Below are positions 25,419 to 35,101 of a stretch of 64,000 nt of DNA, piece by piece. Both the position numbers and the translations under genes were made by a program. This stretch comes from Gaiellasilicea sp963765705 (GTDB lineage: Bacteria; Actinomycetota; Thermoleophilia; Gaiellales; Gaiellaceae), in contig CAVXXJ010000007.1 in the NCBI GenBank assembly GCA_963765705.1, positions 62,001 through 126,000 of the forward strand, in the 5' to 3' direction. The first letter of the stretch is position 1, and every line of letters begins with the position of its first letter. The notes beneath the pieces are model-generated. The model made no database searches, had not been told where the DNA came from, and saw nothing but the letters and a program-made list of their open reading frames with translations.

Positions 25419-26560
25419 GTGGTCCGGTGCGCGGCGCGCCGGTTGACGCGCATGCGCATCGCTTTTCTCACAGGAATCTGGCCGCCGGACGTTGGCGGCC
25501 CTGCGACGCACGGGCCGGACTTCGCGCGCTTTCTGGTGGCGCGCGGTCACGCCGTCCGCGTCGTGACGATGGGTGACGGCGAGCCGGCCGAGCGGCCGTG
25601 CGAGGTCGAGGTCGTCTCGCGCAGGCTGCCGTTTCCACTCCGCTACGGCCAGGTCGCGCTCCGGGGCGCGAGAGCCGCCCGGGCGGCCGACGTCGTGTAC
25701 GCGACGGCGACGTACGCGGCCGCCGCAGCCGCAGCCGCCGTTGCGCGCCGTCCGCTCGTGGCGAAGCTCGTCTCCGATCCGGCGTACGAGCGCGCGCAGC
25801 GCTACGGCCTGTTCGCCGGAACGCTCGAGGAGTTCCAGGGAGCGGCATCGGCGCCGGTGCGCGCGCTCAAAGCCGCTCGGACGCGCGCCCTTCGGAAGGC
25901 GACGACCATCGTCGTTCCAAGCGCCTACCTCGCCGAGATCGCGCGAGCGTGGGGGCTGTCGGAGCAGCGTGTGCTCGTGCTCACGAATCCGGCGCCGCCG
26001 CCCAGGCAGGTCGAGCCGGAGCCGCTCGAGCCCGGAACCTTCGTCTTCGTCGGCCGGCTCACCCGGCAGAAGGCCCTCGGCGTCGCGATCGAAGCCGTCG
26101 CCCGCGTCCCCGCAGCGAAGCTCGTCGTCGTCGGGGACGGGCCCGAGCGAGCCGAGCTCGAGCGCGTGGCGGCCTCCTCGGCGGGTGCTTCCCGTGTCCG
26201 CTTCCTCGGTCTGCGAACCCGCGACGAGACCCTGCGCATCGTCGCCGGCGCCGAGGCGGGCCTCCTCTCGAGCGACTGGGAGAACCTGCCGCACTCGGCG
26301 GTGGAGGCGCTGTCGGTCGGTGTGCCCGTGGTGTCGACCGCCGTCGGTGGAGTGCCGGAGGTCGTGATCGACGGTGAGAACGGACTGCTCGTGCCGCCCG
26401 GAGACGCGGACGCTGCTCGCGGCTGCGGTCCGACGCATCCTCGGAGGAGCCCGGCCTACGGGACCGGCTCGCCGCGGCGGCGAAGCCGTCCGTCAAGGCC
26501 CTGTCGAGCGACGTCGTCTACGGCAAGCTCGAAGCTCTGCTCGTGGAGGCCGTGCGATGA
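25419..26560 (+). CDS. GT4 family glycosyltransferase (two frame breaks near the 3' end)
   Basis: A GT-B enzyme of about 379 residues from GTG 25419, or 368 from ATG 25452. GTG 25419 is preferred for its -10 box, although the family-like N terminus (RIAFLTGIWPPDVGGPATH) begins at ATG 25452. Donor-domain motifs are VFVGRLTRQKALGVAIEAV and SSDWENLPHSAVEALSVGVP, with the E-x7-E pair. Near 26408-26415 the frame shifts, and it shifts again at the GG of 26443-26444. Corrected, the end reads AAAVRRILEEPGLRDRL and closes at TGA 26560, overlapping the next ATG. The breaks probably come from sequence error. Confidence 0.78.
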
Positions 26561-27696
26561 CCGAGCGTCCCCGCGTCCTTTTCGTCGGACGCGCGCGCTA
26601 CCGGCTGCCGCTGCCGGTGTGGCTGGCGAAGAAGTGGGATGCCTTCGAGGAGGAGCTCGACTACCGCGTTGTCGGAGCAGCGACCGCCGACAGCGGGCCG
26701 AGCAACGACCGCTTCAAGCTGTCGCGGCCCGCTCGGCCACGGCAGCTCGACGGTCTCCTCTTCTACCTCCGACTGCCGCTGCGGCTACGGCGCCAGATCC
26801 GCACCTTCCGCCCGCATGCCATCTTCGCGTCCGACCCCTTTCTCGCGGCGGCGGCGCTCGCCGGACGGTGGCTTGCCCGCCGGCGCGTACCAGTGGTCGT
26901 CGAGGTACACGGCGATTGGCGGACCTTCTCGCGTCTCTACGGCTCGCCTGCGCGCCGGTTGATCAGTCCGCTCGCCGACGCGATCGGGACGGCCGCGGTC
27001 CGGCGCGCCGATGCGACACGGGCGGTCTCGAGCTTCACCGCGGCGTTGGTCGCGGAGGTGCGAGGGGTGCCGCCGAGCGCGGTGTTCACGGCGTTCACCG
27101 ACCTGTCGGCGTTCGCCGAGCGCGATCCCGTCGCGCTGCCGGGACGGCCGACGGTCACGTTCGTGGGAGCGCTCGAGACCTACAAGAACGTCGGCGGGCT
27201 GGCTGCCGCCTGGCGCCTCGTCGCACCCAAGGTGCCGGAGGCGGCGCTCGTGATCGTCGGCAGCGGCTCGCAGCGGGCGGTGGTCGATGAGCTCGTGGCG
27301 GACTTCCCCGGCCGCGTCGAGCACCACGAGTGGCTCGAGCCGGGGGCCGTCTCGGAGCAGCTGGACGCCTCGACCGTGCTCGTGCTGCCCTCGTTCCCGG
27401 AGGGTCTCGGCCGCGTGATCATCGAGTCGTTCGCGCGGGGACGCGCGGTCGTCGCGACCGACGGCGGCGGCATCCCCGATCTCGTGACGAACGAGGTCGA
27501 GGGCCTGCTCGTGCCTCCGGCCGACATCGAGGCGCTCGCCGTCGCCCTCGAGCGGGTGCTCGCCGACCGGGAGCTCGCCGAGCGGATGGGGAAGGCGGCG
27601 CGGGTCCGTTACGCCGACTGGCATTCGACGCCGGGACAGCTCACGGGCGAGATCCGGGCGCTCGTCGAGGCCGCGATCGCCGGAACGGCGCGCTGA
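26557..27696 (+). CDS. GT4 family glycosyltransferase
   Basis: A 379-residue GT-B enzyme. The N terminus PRVLFVGRARYRLPLPVWL is followed by VVVEVHGDW (about 112-120). The donor domain has VTFVGALETYKNVGGLAAAW (about 206-225) and STVLVLPSFPEGLGRVIIE (about 274-292), with GRAVVATDGGGIPDLV. The ATG at 26557 overlaps the stop of the upstream GT4 only when that gene's frame breaks are corrected, which supports the correction. Middle gene of a train of three consecutive GT4 genes before a PGT. Confidence 0.86.
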   Translation: MTERPRVLFVGRARYRLPLPVWLAKKWDAFEEELDYRVVGAATADSGPSNDRFKLSRPARPRQLDGLLFYLRLPLRLRRQIRTFRPHAIFASDPFLAAAALAGRWLARRRVPVVVEVHGDWRTFSRLYGSPARRLISPLADAIGTAAVRRADATRAVSSFTAALVAEVRGVPPSAVFTAFTDLSAFAERDPVALPGRPTVTFVGALETYKNVGGLAAAWRLVAPKVPEAALVIVGSGSQRAVVDELVADFPGRVEHHEWLEPGAVSEQLDASTVLVLPSFPEGLGRVIIESFARGRAVVATDGGGIPDLVTNEVEGLLVPPADIEALAVALERVLADRELAERMGKAARVRYADWHSTPGQLTGEIRALVEAAIAGTAR

Positions 27697-27698
27697 CG

Positions 27699-28778
27699 GT
27701 GCGGCTCGTCTTCGTCACCCAGACGGTGGACGCAGACCACCCGGTACTGGCGCAGACAGTCGATCTCGTGCGCTCCCTGGCAGCACGTTGCGAGTCGGTC
27801 ACCGTCATCTGCGACTCGGTACGACGGCACGACCTGCCCGGCAACGTCGGATTCCGGACCTTCGGCGCCCGCACGCGCATCGGGCGCGGCGTGCGTTTCG
27901 CTCGGGCCGCCGCCGCGTCGCTGCTGCCGCGGCGCACACGGCCGGATGCCGTCGTCGTGCACATGGTTCCGCTGTTCGTGCTGCTGGCGGCTCCGTTGAC
28001 CAAGCTGCTGCGCGTCCCGATCCTCCTCTGGTACACGCACTGGCACGCCGGACGCTCGCTGCGGCTGGCGACGCCGCTCGTGGACGTCGTCCTCAGCGTC
28101 GGCAGCGGCTCGTTTCCGCTCGCGACCCCGAAGTTGCATGCGACGGGGCACGCGATCGACGTGACGCGGTTCACGCCGTCCGACGAGCCCCAGGCGGAAG
28201 GCCCGCTCAGACTCGTCGCGCTGGGGAGGACGGCACGCTGGAAGGGCTACGACACGATGCTCGCCGCGCTCGAGCTCGCCACCGAGCAGGGCCTCGATGC
28301 GCGGCTCGAGCTGCGCGGCCCGCAGCTGACCGCGGACGAGGAGGCACACCGCCGCGAGCTCGAGGCGGTCGCCGCCGCTTCGGACGCCTTGCGCGACCGG
28401 GTCCGGATCGAGCCGCCGCTGGCGCGAGACGAGATCCCGGCACTGCTGCGAGCGAGCGACGCGCTCCTCAGCGCCACGCAGCCACGCACGAGCGAGACCC
28501 TCGACAAGGTCGTCTACGAGGCGGCGGCGTGCGGCGTGCCGGTGATCGCGAGCAACACGGCGCTCGACGAGTTCCTCGCCGGCCTTCCCGTCGAGCTCCG
28601 GTTCCGCGCGCGCGACGCGGAGAGCCTCGCGCAGACGCTGCTGGGCTTCTCCGCAGCCGGGCGGCACGCTCGCCGCGACGCCGGAGTCGAGCTGCGCCGG
28701 CGAGTCGTCGCGCAGCACTCCGTCGAAGCGTGGGCGGATACCGTCGCGGAGATCGTTGCCGCCCAGACTCGCGAGTAA
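27699..28778 (+). CDS. GT4 family glycosyltransferase
   Basis: A 359-residue GT-B-type enzyme. VRLVFVTQTVDADHPVLAQT opens the protein, and ILLWYTHWHAG (about 109-119) is an acceptor-side loop. The donor domain contains VALGRTARWKGYDTMLAALE (about 172-191), PALLRASDALLSATQPRTSE and DKVVYEAAACGVPVIASN, where the usual first Glu is Ser/Thr-flanked and a Glu remains at VYEAA. It follows its neighbour by two bases, and its TAA stop forms part of the -10 box of the next gene. Confidence 0.8.
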   Translation: MRLVFVTQTVDADHPVLAQTVDLVRSLAARCESVTVICDSVRRHDLPGNVGFRTFGARTRIGRGVRFARAAAASLLPRRTRPDAVVVHMVPLFVLLAAPLTKLLRVPILLWYTHWHAGRSLRLATPLVDVVLSVGSGSFPLATPKLHATGHAIDVTRFTPSDEPQAEGPLRLVALGRTARWKGYDTMLAALELATEQGLDARLELRGPQLTADEEAHRRELEAVAAASDALRDRVRIEPPLARDEIPALLRASDALLSATQPRTSETLDKVVYEAAACGVPVIASNTALDEFLAGLPVELRFRARDAESLAQTLLGFSAAGRHARRDAGVELRRRVVAQHSVEAWADTVAEIVAAQTRE

Positions 28779-28781
28779 CAT
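28776..28781 (+). promoter_or_regulatory. -10 element (TAACAT) for start at 28789
   Basis: TAACAT lies seven bases before GTG 28789 and includes the TAA stop codon of the upstream GT4 gene. Confidence 0.5.
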
Positions 28782-28788
28782 CCTCGCC

Positions 28789-30247
28789 GTGGCGACGCAG
28801 CCCACGGATCCGGTTCTCCCCTCCCGTGACCGCGACGTCCGCGCTGCCCGGCCGTACGTCTTCCTGCGGGCGCCGTTGCGCACGTTCGTGCGGCGGCTGC
28901 TCGGAGTCACGACGCTGGCCCTGCTCGACGCCGCCGGGCTGGCGCTCGGCCTCTACGTCGCGCTCGTGCTGCGCAGCTTTGCGTACGGAGATCCGGTTCT
29001 CTGGAGCCTGCTCTGGCGAACGGAGTCCGAGGAGTGGCTGCCGTTCCTCATCCCGATCACCTTGCTCGTCTTCTGGCAGGCGGGGCTGTACGCCACGCGT
29101 GAGCGGCGTGCGGGTCTCGGGCGGGTCGCGTCGTCGCTCCTGCTCGTCGCTGCGATCGTCCTCGCCTTCGGGTACGGAACGGGCTACGACTTCAACACCA
29201 CGGGGCTGATCCCGACCGCATTGGTGGTATGCGCGATCACGATCGGCCTGCTGCGCGCAGCCTACGACTCGTTCACGCTCGAGCTGCAGCGGCTGCTCCA
29301 CGCCCGCAAGCGGGCGCTCCTCCTCGGCACCGGTGAGAGCCTCGCGACGCTCCAGCGAATGTTGTCCGGTAGGCGAACCGGGATCGCCTACGAGTTCGTC
29401 GACGTCGGTGCCCGCGCGTGACGGGGAGTTGTCGGAGCGCATCGCGCGCACCCGCCCCGACGAGGTGATCCTGAACGAAGGCGACTTCAGTGAAGAGGCG
29501 GTCCTCGAGATCGTCGAGACGGCGCATCGGGCCGGCGTCAAGGTGCGCATCGCACCAAAGACGACCGACTTGCTGCGCCAGCGCGGTGAGTACATCCCCG
29601 GCCAGGGAGCGCCGCTCTTCGAGCTGCGGCCGCCCGTCTTCGCCGGGACGGACTGGGCCGTGAAGAAGACGTTCGACCTCGTCGTCAGCTCCCTCGTCGT
29701 CCTCGTCGGACTGCCGTTGTGGCTGCTGATCGCGCTGGCGATCAGGCTCGACTCGCGCGGGCCGATCCTCTACCGCGACTTGCGCATCGGCGTCGGCGAG
29801 CGTGAGTTCGGCATGTTGAAGTTTCGGACGATGGTGCAGGGCGCCGCCGACCTGCAGGACGACCTCGAGGAACAGAACGAGGCGGAGGGCGCGCTCTTCA
29901 AGATTCGTGGCGATCCCCGCGTGACGCGCCTCGGGAAGATCCTGCGCAGGCTCTCGCTCGACGAGCTGCCGCAGGTGCTCAACGTCCTCGGCGGCCAGAT
30001 GAGCCTGGTCGGGCCGAGACCGCTGCCGGTGCGCGACTACGACCGCCTCGAGGGCTGGCACCGCAGGCGCTACAACGTGCTCCCGGGAATCACGGGGCTC
30101 TGGCAGATCTCGGGCCGCTCGTCACTCAGCTTCGACGACCTCGTGCGGCTGGACTTCTACTACATCGAGAACTGGTCGATCTGGCTCGACATCTCGATTC
30201 TGGTCAAGACGCTGCCCGCGATCATCTCCGGGCGCGGGGCATACTGA
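28789..30247 (+). CDS. WbaP-type polyprenyl glycosylphosphotransferase (one frame break)
   Basis: Corrected length is 485 residues. Four N-terminal helices (about 30-160) are followed by a Rossmann-like CoA-binding region (RALLLGTGESLATLQRML) and the catalytic sugar-transferase domain from about 290: KTFDLVVSS, MLKFRTMV, LRRLSLDELPQVLNVL, MSLVGPRPLP and PGITGLWQISGRSS. These enzymes start glycan synthesis by putting a hexose or other sugar phosphate on undecaprenyl phosphate. The frame changes at GG 29407-29408; removing one G joins FVDVVPARDGEL. GTG 28789 is chosen from the -10 box and spacing. It overlaps the opposite gene by 26 bases at its end. Confidence 0.85.
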
Positions 30248-31643
30248 CGAGCCCGCCCGGCGGCCAGAGCACGCTTCGGGCGTGGCCCAGGGCGGCGTCG
30301 AGGAGCAGCGGCGTCATAGCCAGGCCGGTGACGAGCAGCGTCAGGATGGTGCGGTAGCTCGAGTTCTCCAGGTCGTTCTCGATGCGGTGGTTCGAGATCC
30401 AGTACGTAGCGACGAGGCCGCAGAACGCGAATCCGAGCCAGCTGGCGGCGTAGAGCCCAGCGGGGCGGCGCGCTGTGAGCAGCGCGGCAGCGACGCCGAG
30501 GACGATGACGATCAACGAGGCGCCCCACGAGTCGGCGACCGTCATCTCCTGCAAGAGCTCGCGGGCGGCGGGGAGGATCCGGTCGGCGCGCTCCTGCAGC
30601 AGGCCGGGATTCAGCAGGTCGGCGAGGTCGTAGTCGACGGTCTTCAGCCCGTTTGCGGCGGTGTAGATCTGCCAGGGCGCGGCCACGGCGACGAACGCCG
30701 CCACCGCTGTCAGTGCGTTGCGCAGGTTCCGCTTCATGGCCAGCGTCGCGAGGATGAGCGCGAGAGCCGCCGCGGCTCCGAAGAGCACGCCCTCGTTCTT
30801 CGTCAGCGCAGCGGCGCCGAGGAAGACGGCGAAACAGGCGAGCAGCCACGATCGACCTGCGGGATCGGAGAGCCACACGCCTCCCGCCACCACTCCGAGA
30901 GCGGTCAGGAACGAAAGCGGAACGTCGGCGTAGTTCGTCGTCAGCTGGTATGCGACCTGCGACGAGGCGAGCGTCGCGAGCAAGGCGACCCCGGTCACGA
31001 AGGGGTGAGCGACGTGGCGAAGGAGCACCCACAAACCCAGGATCGCCGCGCCGACGAGCGCCACGACTTGGACGTCGAGCAGCGTCACGTCGAAGTCTCC
31101 GACGGCACGCATCGTGGTCGCTTCGAGCGCCGGGAGCCCGAGCGGATAGGTCGGTGCCCCGTAGAAGTCGCTCTGCAGAATGTCGGCCCCGCCGGAGGGA
31201 TGGTCGTAGAGAACGCGTGCCTTCGTCGCCCAGAGCACCCAGCCGTCCCATTCCACGAGCGGCTTCGCCATGACGCTCCGGGTCGCCGAGACCAGGAGCC
31301 ACCCGATCGCGATCGCCGGGACGGCGCCCAGGATTCGGTCGAGCCGGGAGCGCCGGGTTGCCACTCGAGCCGCTGTTGGCCTGTTGCGGCGCAGGCGCCA
31401 AACACCCGCGCCCGCTGCCGCGACGGCGAGCAGCGCAACGACCGTGGGCGTCACGCCGATGCCCAGGAGCGACCCGTACGTGCTGAGGATCATCACGGCG
31501 GCGAGTCCGAGCGGGAGCCCGACCAGGGCGTCGACGTAGGTGGCCGGCCTCCTGTCGAAGACGCCGAGCAGAGCGGCCAGGCCGATCCCGAGGACCGCGT
31601 AGGTGACGTTCGCCAGCGCGATACCGAGCATGGCCTCGCTCAC
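30222..31643 (-). CDS. Multi-membrane GT-C-like protein
   Basis: A 473-residue protein with about 12 hydrophobic helices. Following an early helix pair, an external loop carries EWDGWVLWATKARVLYDH (about 130-147), an acidic GT-C-like site, then FYGAPTYPLGLPALEA. A NYADVPLSF segment resembles other actinobacterial GT39-like proteins. It would use a polyprenyl-phosphate sugar on the outer face; the donor is unknown. The GTG at 31643 directly abuts the preceding stop; an internal ATG at 31631 is an alternative start. Last gene of a minus-strand operon. Confidence 0.72.
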   Translation of the reverse strand: MSEAMLGIALANVTYAVLGIGLAALLGVFDRRPATYVDALVGLPLGLAAVMILSTYGSLLGIGVTPTVVALLAVAAAGAGVWRLRRNRPTAARVATRRSRLDRILGAVPAIAIGWLLVSATRSVMAKPLVEWDGWVLWATKARVLYDHPSGGADILQSDFYGAPTYPLGLPALEATTMRAVGDFDVTLLDVQVVALVGAAILGLWVLLRHVAHPFVTGVALLATLASSQVAYQLTTNYADVPLSFLTALGVVAGGVWLSDPAGRSWLLACFAVFLGAAALTKNEGVLFGAAAALALILATLAMKRNLRNALTAVAAFVAVAAPWQIYTAANGLKTVDYDLADLLNPGLLQERADRILPAARELLQEMTVADSWGASLIVIVLGVAAALLTARRPAGLYAASWLGFAFCGLVATYWISNHRIENDLENSSYRTILTLLVTGLAMTPLLLDAALGHARSVLWPPGGLVSMPRARR

Positions 31644-32087
31644 TCAGGCAACCCTGGAGACGAAGAAGAGCTGCAGCCCTGCGCGCGTCTGCTTCGAATA
31701 TCGAAGCGGGAGCACGCCGGGGTCGGCGTCGTAGGACAGCACCACGGTTGCGTCCTGCGGTCGCCGGACCTCGATCGCCGGGGCGAGGTAGAGCCGCGCA
31801 ACGCTGCGCACGATCGTCGCCTTGTCCGCGTTGCCGAAGCCCTCGTTGGTCACCTGGACGTAGAAACGATCGTCCTCTCTGAGCAGTTGCCGGTAGAAGT
31901 CGAACACGTCCATCCGGGTGGGTATCAGCGCTCCGAACGCTTGTGCACGCTCGGCTGCGGTCATGCCGGTGAAGCGGCTGCGCTCCGCGTCGAGAGTCCG
32001 TGACGAGTCGGCAACGCCGGGGATGACCGTCGCCGCGAGGCCCGTCACGGCGGCCGCCGCCGTGGCGAATGCGATGGTCGCCTTCAC
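31644..32087 (-). CDS. Hypothetical exported protein
   Basis: A 147-residue protein with an N-terminal signal or anchor helix (residues 3-25, ATIAFATAAAAVTGLAATVIPG). A mixed helix/strand external part follows, with FDFYRQLLREDDRFYVQV and a C-terminal QLFFVSRV. I do not recognise the family. Its stop abuts the start of the GT-C-like gene, so the two are co-expressed and it may be a helper of that enzyme. A TAGACT -10-like box lies ten bases upstream. Confidence 0.65.
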   Translation of the reverse strand: MKATIAFATAAAAVTGLAATVIPGVADSSRTLDAERSRFTGMTAAERAQAFGALIPTRMDVFDFYRQLLREDDRFYVQVTNEGFGNADKATIVRSVARLYLAPAIEVRRPQDATVVLSYDADPGVLPLRYSKQTRAGLQLFFVSRVA

Positions 32088-32123
32088 GCCGCGGGCGAGT
32101 CTACCGGAGAGCTCTGGCGCGTT

Positions 32124-33152
32124 TCAGCGCGAGGGACGTCTGCTCCGGGTCGCGCGGGCGTGCACCCCGAGCGCGAAGTAGCCGACCACGATGAACGGCA
32201 GGGCGTTGAGTGCATGGAGGACGAGCGCGAACGAGAGCGCCTGCGTGCGGTCGACGCCATACGCGGCAAGGGCGACGACGGTCGCCGCCTCGAACGATCC
32301 CAGGCCTGCCGGCGCGGACGGCACCGCGAGGACGAGGTTCGTCGCCACCAGGACGAGCAGCGCCATGCCGAAGCTTGCGTCGATCTCGGTTCCGAGCAGC
32401 AGGAGCCAGGCTGACGACGCGAGCGCCAGCCAGGACGCCCCCGTGACGCCGATTGCCACGAGCGCGAGCTTCGTCACCCTGAGCGCTGCCAGTCCGGTGA
32501 CGGCGCTGCCGGCGATGCGCTCCACACGTTCGGCGTCGACCCCGGGGAGGAGGGCGAGCGGTCGTAGCAACACGGATGCGCCCCGAGTCCCGAACCTCCG
32601 AACGACGAGTCCCGCGACGGCGAGCGAGGCGACGAGGGCGGCGCCCAGCACGAGCACCACCGTCAGCCAGTCGACCGGTGGCAGGAAGGGTGTGGCCAGG
32701 GCAAGCAGCCCGATCAGGACGACGAGGTCGTAGGCGCGCTCCAGGACCACGGTTCCCAGCACCTCGGCCCGTGAGATCGCCGTCCTGCGGCCGAGCACCT
32801 GGATCCGCACCACCTCGCCGGCGCGGGCCGGGAGGATCGTGTTGAAGAGATAGCCGACGAGCAATGCGTTCAGGACGGGGCGAAACGGCGGGCGCGACGC
32901 GTGCTCGAAGAGCAGTTGCCAGCGCCACGCTCGCAGGACCACGCCAAGGGCGAGAACCAGAGCGGCGGGGAGGAGGTAGACGAGCCGCAGGTCTGCGAGC
33001 GCATCGCGAAGCTCCCCCAGGTCGACGTCGCGGAAAGCGAGGTAGCCGAAGAGCAGCGAGACGACCAGGCCGACCCAGCCGACGTGCCTCCGGATCCGGC
33101 GCCGCGCGCCGGACGAGGCAGGCTCGGGCTGCTCAGTCTCGGACCCGGACAC
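32124..33152 (-). CDS. Lysylphosphatidylglycerol-synthase-type membrane protein (UPF0104/AglD-like)
   Basis: A 342-residue integral membrane protein with about eight helices. Family marks are WRWQLLFEH (about 76-84), NALLVGYLFNTILPARAGEVVR (about 95-116), ERAYDLVVLIGLL and VPSAPAGLGSFEAA (about 283-296). This family includes the flippase domain of MprF and archaeal AglD and is thought to move or present lipid-linked substrates. In glycan loci it often pairs with a polyprenyl-phosphate GT2; here one starts directly upstream and overlaps it by 20 bases. Confidence 0.82.
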   Translation of the reverse strand: MSGSETEQPEPASSGARRRIRRHVGWVGLVVSLLFGYLAFRDVDLGELRDALADLRLVYLLPAALVLALGVVLRAWRWQLLFEHASRPPFRPVLNALLVGYLFNTILPARAGEVVRIQVLGRRTAISRAEVLGTVVLERAYDLVVLIGLLALATPFLPPVDWLTVVLVLGAALVASLAVAGLVVRRFGTRGASVLLRPLALLPGVDAERVERIAGSAVTGLAALRVTKLALVAIGVTGASWLALASSAWLLLLGTEIDASFGMALLVLVATNLVLAVPSAPAGLGSFEAATVVALAAYGVDRTQALSFALVLHALNALPFIVVGYFALGVHARATRSRRPSR

Positions 33153-33819
33153 GCAGGAGCACCCAGATCGCCTTGAACCCGTCTCGCCAGGTGATCTTCT
33201 TCCCTTCCTCGTACGTGCGCCCGTAGTAGGAGATCGGCAGCTGGTACACCCGCAGCTTCTGCTTGCAGATCTTGGCCGTGATCTCGGGCTCGATCGAGAA
33301 GTCGTTCTGCCTCAGGTCGAGGCCCCGGAGGACGTCGGTGCGGAACGCCTTGTAGCCCGTCTCCATGTCGCTCAGCGTGGTGTTGTAGAGGATCCCCGTG
33401 AGGAGCGAGAGAAACCTGTTGCCGACGAGGTGCCAGAAGAAGTACGCCCGCTGCGGCCGGCCTCCGCTCAACCGTGAGCCGAAGACCACGTCGGCGACTC
33501 CGCGCTCGATCGGCGCGATCAGCGCCGGAACGTCAGCCGGGTCGTATTCCATGTCGGCGTCCTGGATCACGGCGATGTCGCCGTCGATATGCGGGATTGC
33601 AGCTCGGATCGCGGCGCCCTTGCCCGCGTTCGCCTGAGTGATCACGACCAGACCGTCGTCGTCCGCCTGCCGCGCCTGCAACAGCTCAGCGGTGCCGTCG
33701 TTCGAGCCGTCGTCGACCACGATCACCTGGCGGTCGAGGCCGAGAGCATCGACGGCGTCGAGCACGGCGAGGATGGTGCGCGCCTCGTTGTAGGCAGGAA
33801 TGAGGAAGGAGACACGCAC
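33133..33819 (-). CDS. Family 2 glycosyltransferase, dolichyl/polyprenyl-phosphate-sugar synthase-like
   Basis: A 228-residue soluble GT2 domain: FLIPAYNEARTI (about 5-16), VIVVDDGSNDGTAELLQ (about 32-48), GKGAAIRAAIPHIDGDIAVIQDADMEYDP with the DXD at DAD, and METGYKAFRTDVLRGLDL. The C-terminal ISYYGRTYEEGKKITWRDG is typical of DPM1-like enzymes that load sugars onto polyprenyl phosphate. It has no membrane helices, unlike the GT2 at 8818. It overlaps the LPG-synthase-like gene by 20 bases, and the pair probably works together. Confidence 0.88.
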   Translation of the reverse strand: MRVSFLIPAYNEARTILAVLDAVDALGLDRQVIVVDDGSNDGTAELLQARQADDDGLVVITQANAGKGAAIRAAIPHIDGDIAVIQDADMEYDPADVPALIAPIERGVADVVFGSRLSGGRPQRAYFFWHLVGNRFLSLLTGILYNTTLSDMETGYKAFRTDVLRGLDLRQNDFSIEPEITAKICKQKLRVYQLPISYYGRTYEEGKKITWRDGFKAIWVLLRVRVRD

Positions 33820-33873
33820 GGCGAAGCGAGCAGGCTACCGCACCGCATTTACGGCGCCTTCATCTACCCCCCG

Positions 33874-33879
33874 TAGACT
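33874..33879 (+). promoter_or_regulatory. -10 element (TAGACT) for start at 33887
   Basis: TAGACT lies seven bases before GTG 33887 and fixes that start over the open frame upstream. The 67-base divergent gap 33820-33886 holds this box and a weaker minus-strand TAGCCT. Confidence 0.5.
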
Positions 33880-33886
33880 TTCACGC

Positions 33887-35101
33887 GTGAGACCGCCGAA
33901 GATCCTCGCCGTCGCGTCGGCGGTCGACCTCGACTTCCGCTACGGCTGCACGCCGGCGTGGTGGCAGCTCTGGAAAGGCATGTACGAGGTCGGCACCGAC
34001 CTGATCGTCACGCCCTACCGCGGCAAGCCGGTCGAGTCGCCCTGGTGGCGGACGGCGCCGAACCCGACCCGGGTCGAGGGCGAGAGCTACGCCGCCGTGC
34101 GCGGCGGGCTGGCGCGGCTCAAGGGCGACAAGTACCTCCGCCGCGCAGAAGAGACCCCCGAGGACTCGGCCTTCGACAAGGCTGCGCGCGAGGCGATCTG
34201 GCGCTGGGTCACGCCTCGCTGGCGGCGCCATCTCGTGAAGGTGCTCGAGCGCGAGAAGGACGTCGATGCCGTGATCGTCTTCACCGTGCCGATGGCGCAC
34301 TTCCGCGGGATCCCGACCTACCTGCGGGAGCGGTTCGGCATTCCGGTGATCTTCTACGACGGCGACGTGCCGATGAGCCTGCCGGAGTTCGGCGGCATGG
34401 ACACCGGCTTCAACTACTACCACGGCGCCGATCCGTCCGAGTACGACCTCGTCGTCTCGAACTCCGAAGGTGGGCTGCCAAGCCTCCTCGAGCTGGGCGC
34501 GCGCCGCGCCGAGGCTGTCTTCTGGGGCGCCGATCCCGAGTTCTTCGCCCCGCGCCAGGTCGAGAAGCTGCACGACGTCTTCTTCTACGGCTACGGCGAC
34601 AAGTTCCGGCGCGACTGGATGGCGGCGATGGTCGGCGAGCCGAGCAGGGGAGCCCCTGACATCGAGTTCGCGCTCGGCGGCCGCGACTTCCAGGGAGACA
34701 CCGGCCGTGCGTGGCTCGTCGGGGACGTCCCCTTCAACGTCTTCGCGCACGCGATCTCGGCGTCGCGGATCAACCTGAACATCACCCGCCGGTCGCACGC
34801 GAGCGTCCCGGCCTCGTCGTCGTGCAGGCCGTTCGAGCTCGCCGCGGCCGGCGCCGCGATCGTCTCGAACCCCTACGAGGGCATCGAGCGCTGGTTCGAG
34901 CCGGGGCAGGAGCTGCTCGTCGTCAACGACGCGGACGAGGCGCTCGCGGCCTACCGGGAGCTCCTGGCCGACCCGGCGCAGGCCGAGGCGATGGGCGCGC
35001 GAGCCCGCGAGCGCGTGCTCGACGAGCACACGTACGCGCACCGCGCACGGCAGCTGCTCTCGCTGGTCGGACTGGACGCCCCGGCGGTTGCACGTGCCTG
35101 A
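33887..35101 (+). CDS. CgeB-like glycosyltransferase (GT-B fold)
   Basis: A 404-residue soluble protein starting PPKILAVASAVDLDFRYGCT. The middle carries FGIPVIFYDGDVPMSLPEFGGM and a YDLVVSNSEGGLPSLLELGAR segment. The donor domain has FYGYGDKFRRDWMAAM, then RINLNITRRSHASVPASSSCRPFELAAAGAAIVSNP with ARERVLDEHTYAHRAR at the end. This is the Glyco_trans_1_2/CgeB pattern, where RPFE carries a conserved Glu. The sugar is unknown. It is followed by a GT2 gene that overlaps it by eight bases. Confidence 0.78.
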   Translation: MRPPKILAVASAVDLDFRYGCTPAWWQLWKGMYEVGTDLIVTPYRGKPVESPWWRTAPNPTRVEGESYAAVRGGLARLKGDKYLRRAEETPEDSAFDKAAREAIWRWVTPRWRRHLVKVLEREKDVDAVIVFTVPMAHFRGIPTYLRERFGIPVIFYDGDVPMSLPEFGGMDTGFNYYHGADPSEYDLVVSNSEGGLPSLLELGARRAEAVFWGADPEFFAPRQVEKLHDVFFYGYGDKFRRDWMAAMVGEPSRGAPDIEFALGGRDFQGDTGRAWLVGDVPFNVFAHAISASRINLNITRRSHASVPASSSCRPFELAAAGAAIVSNPYEGIERWFEPGQELLVVNDADEALAAYRELLADPAQAEAMGARARERVLDEHTYAHRARQLLSLVGLDAPAVARA

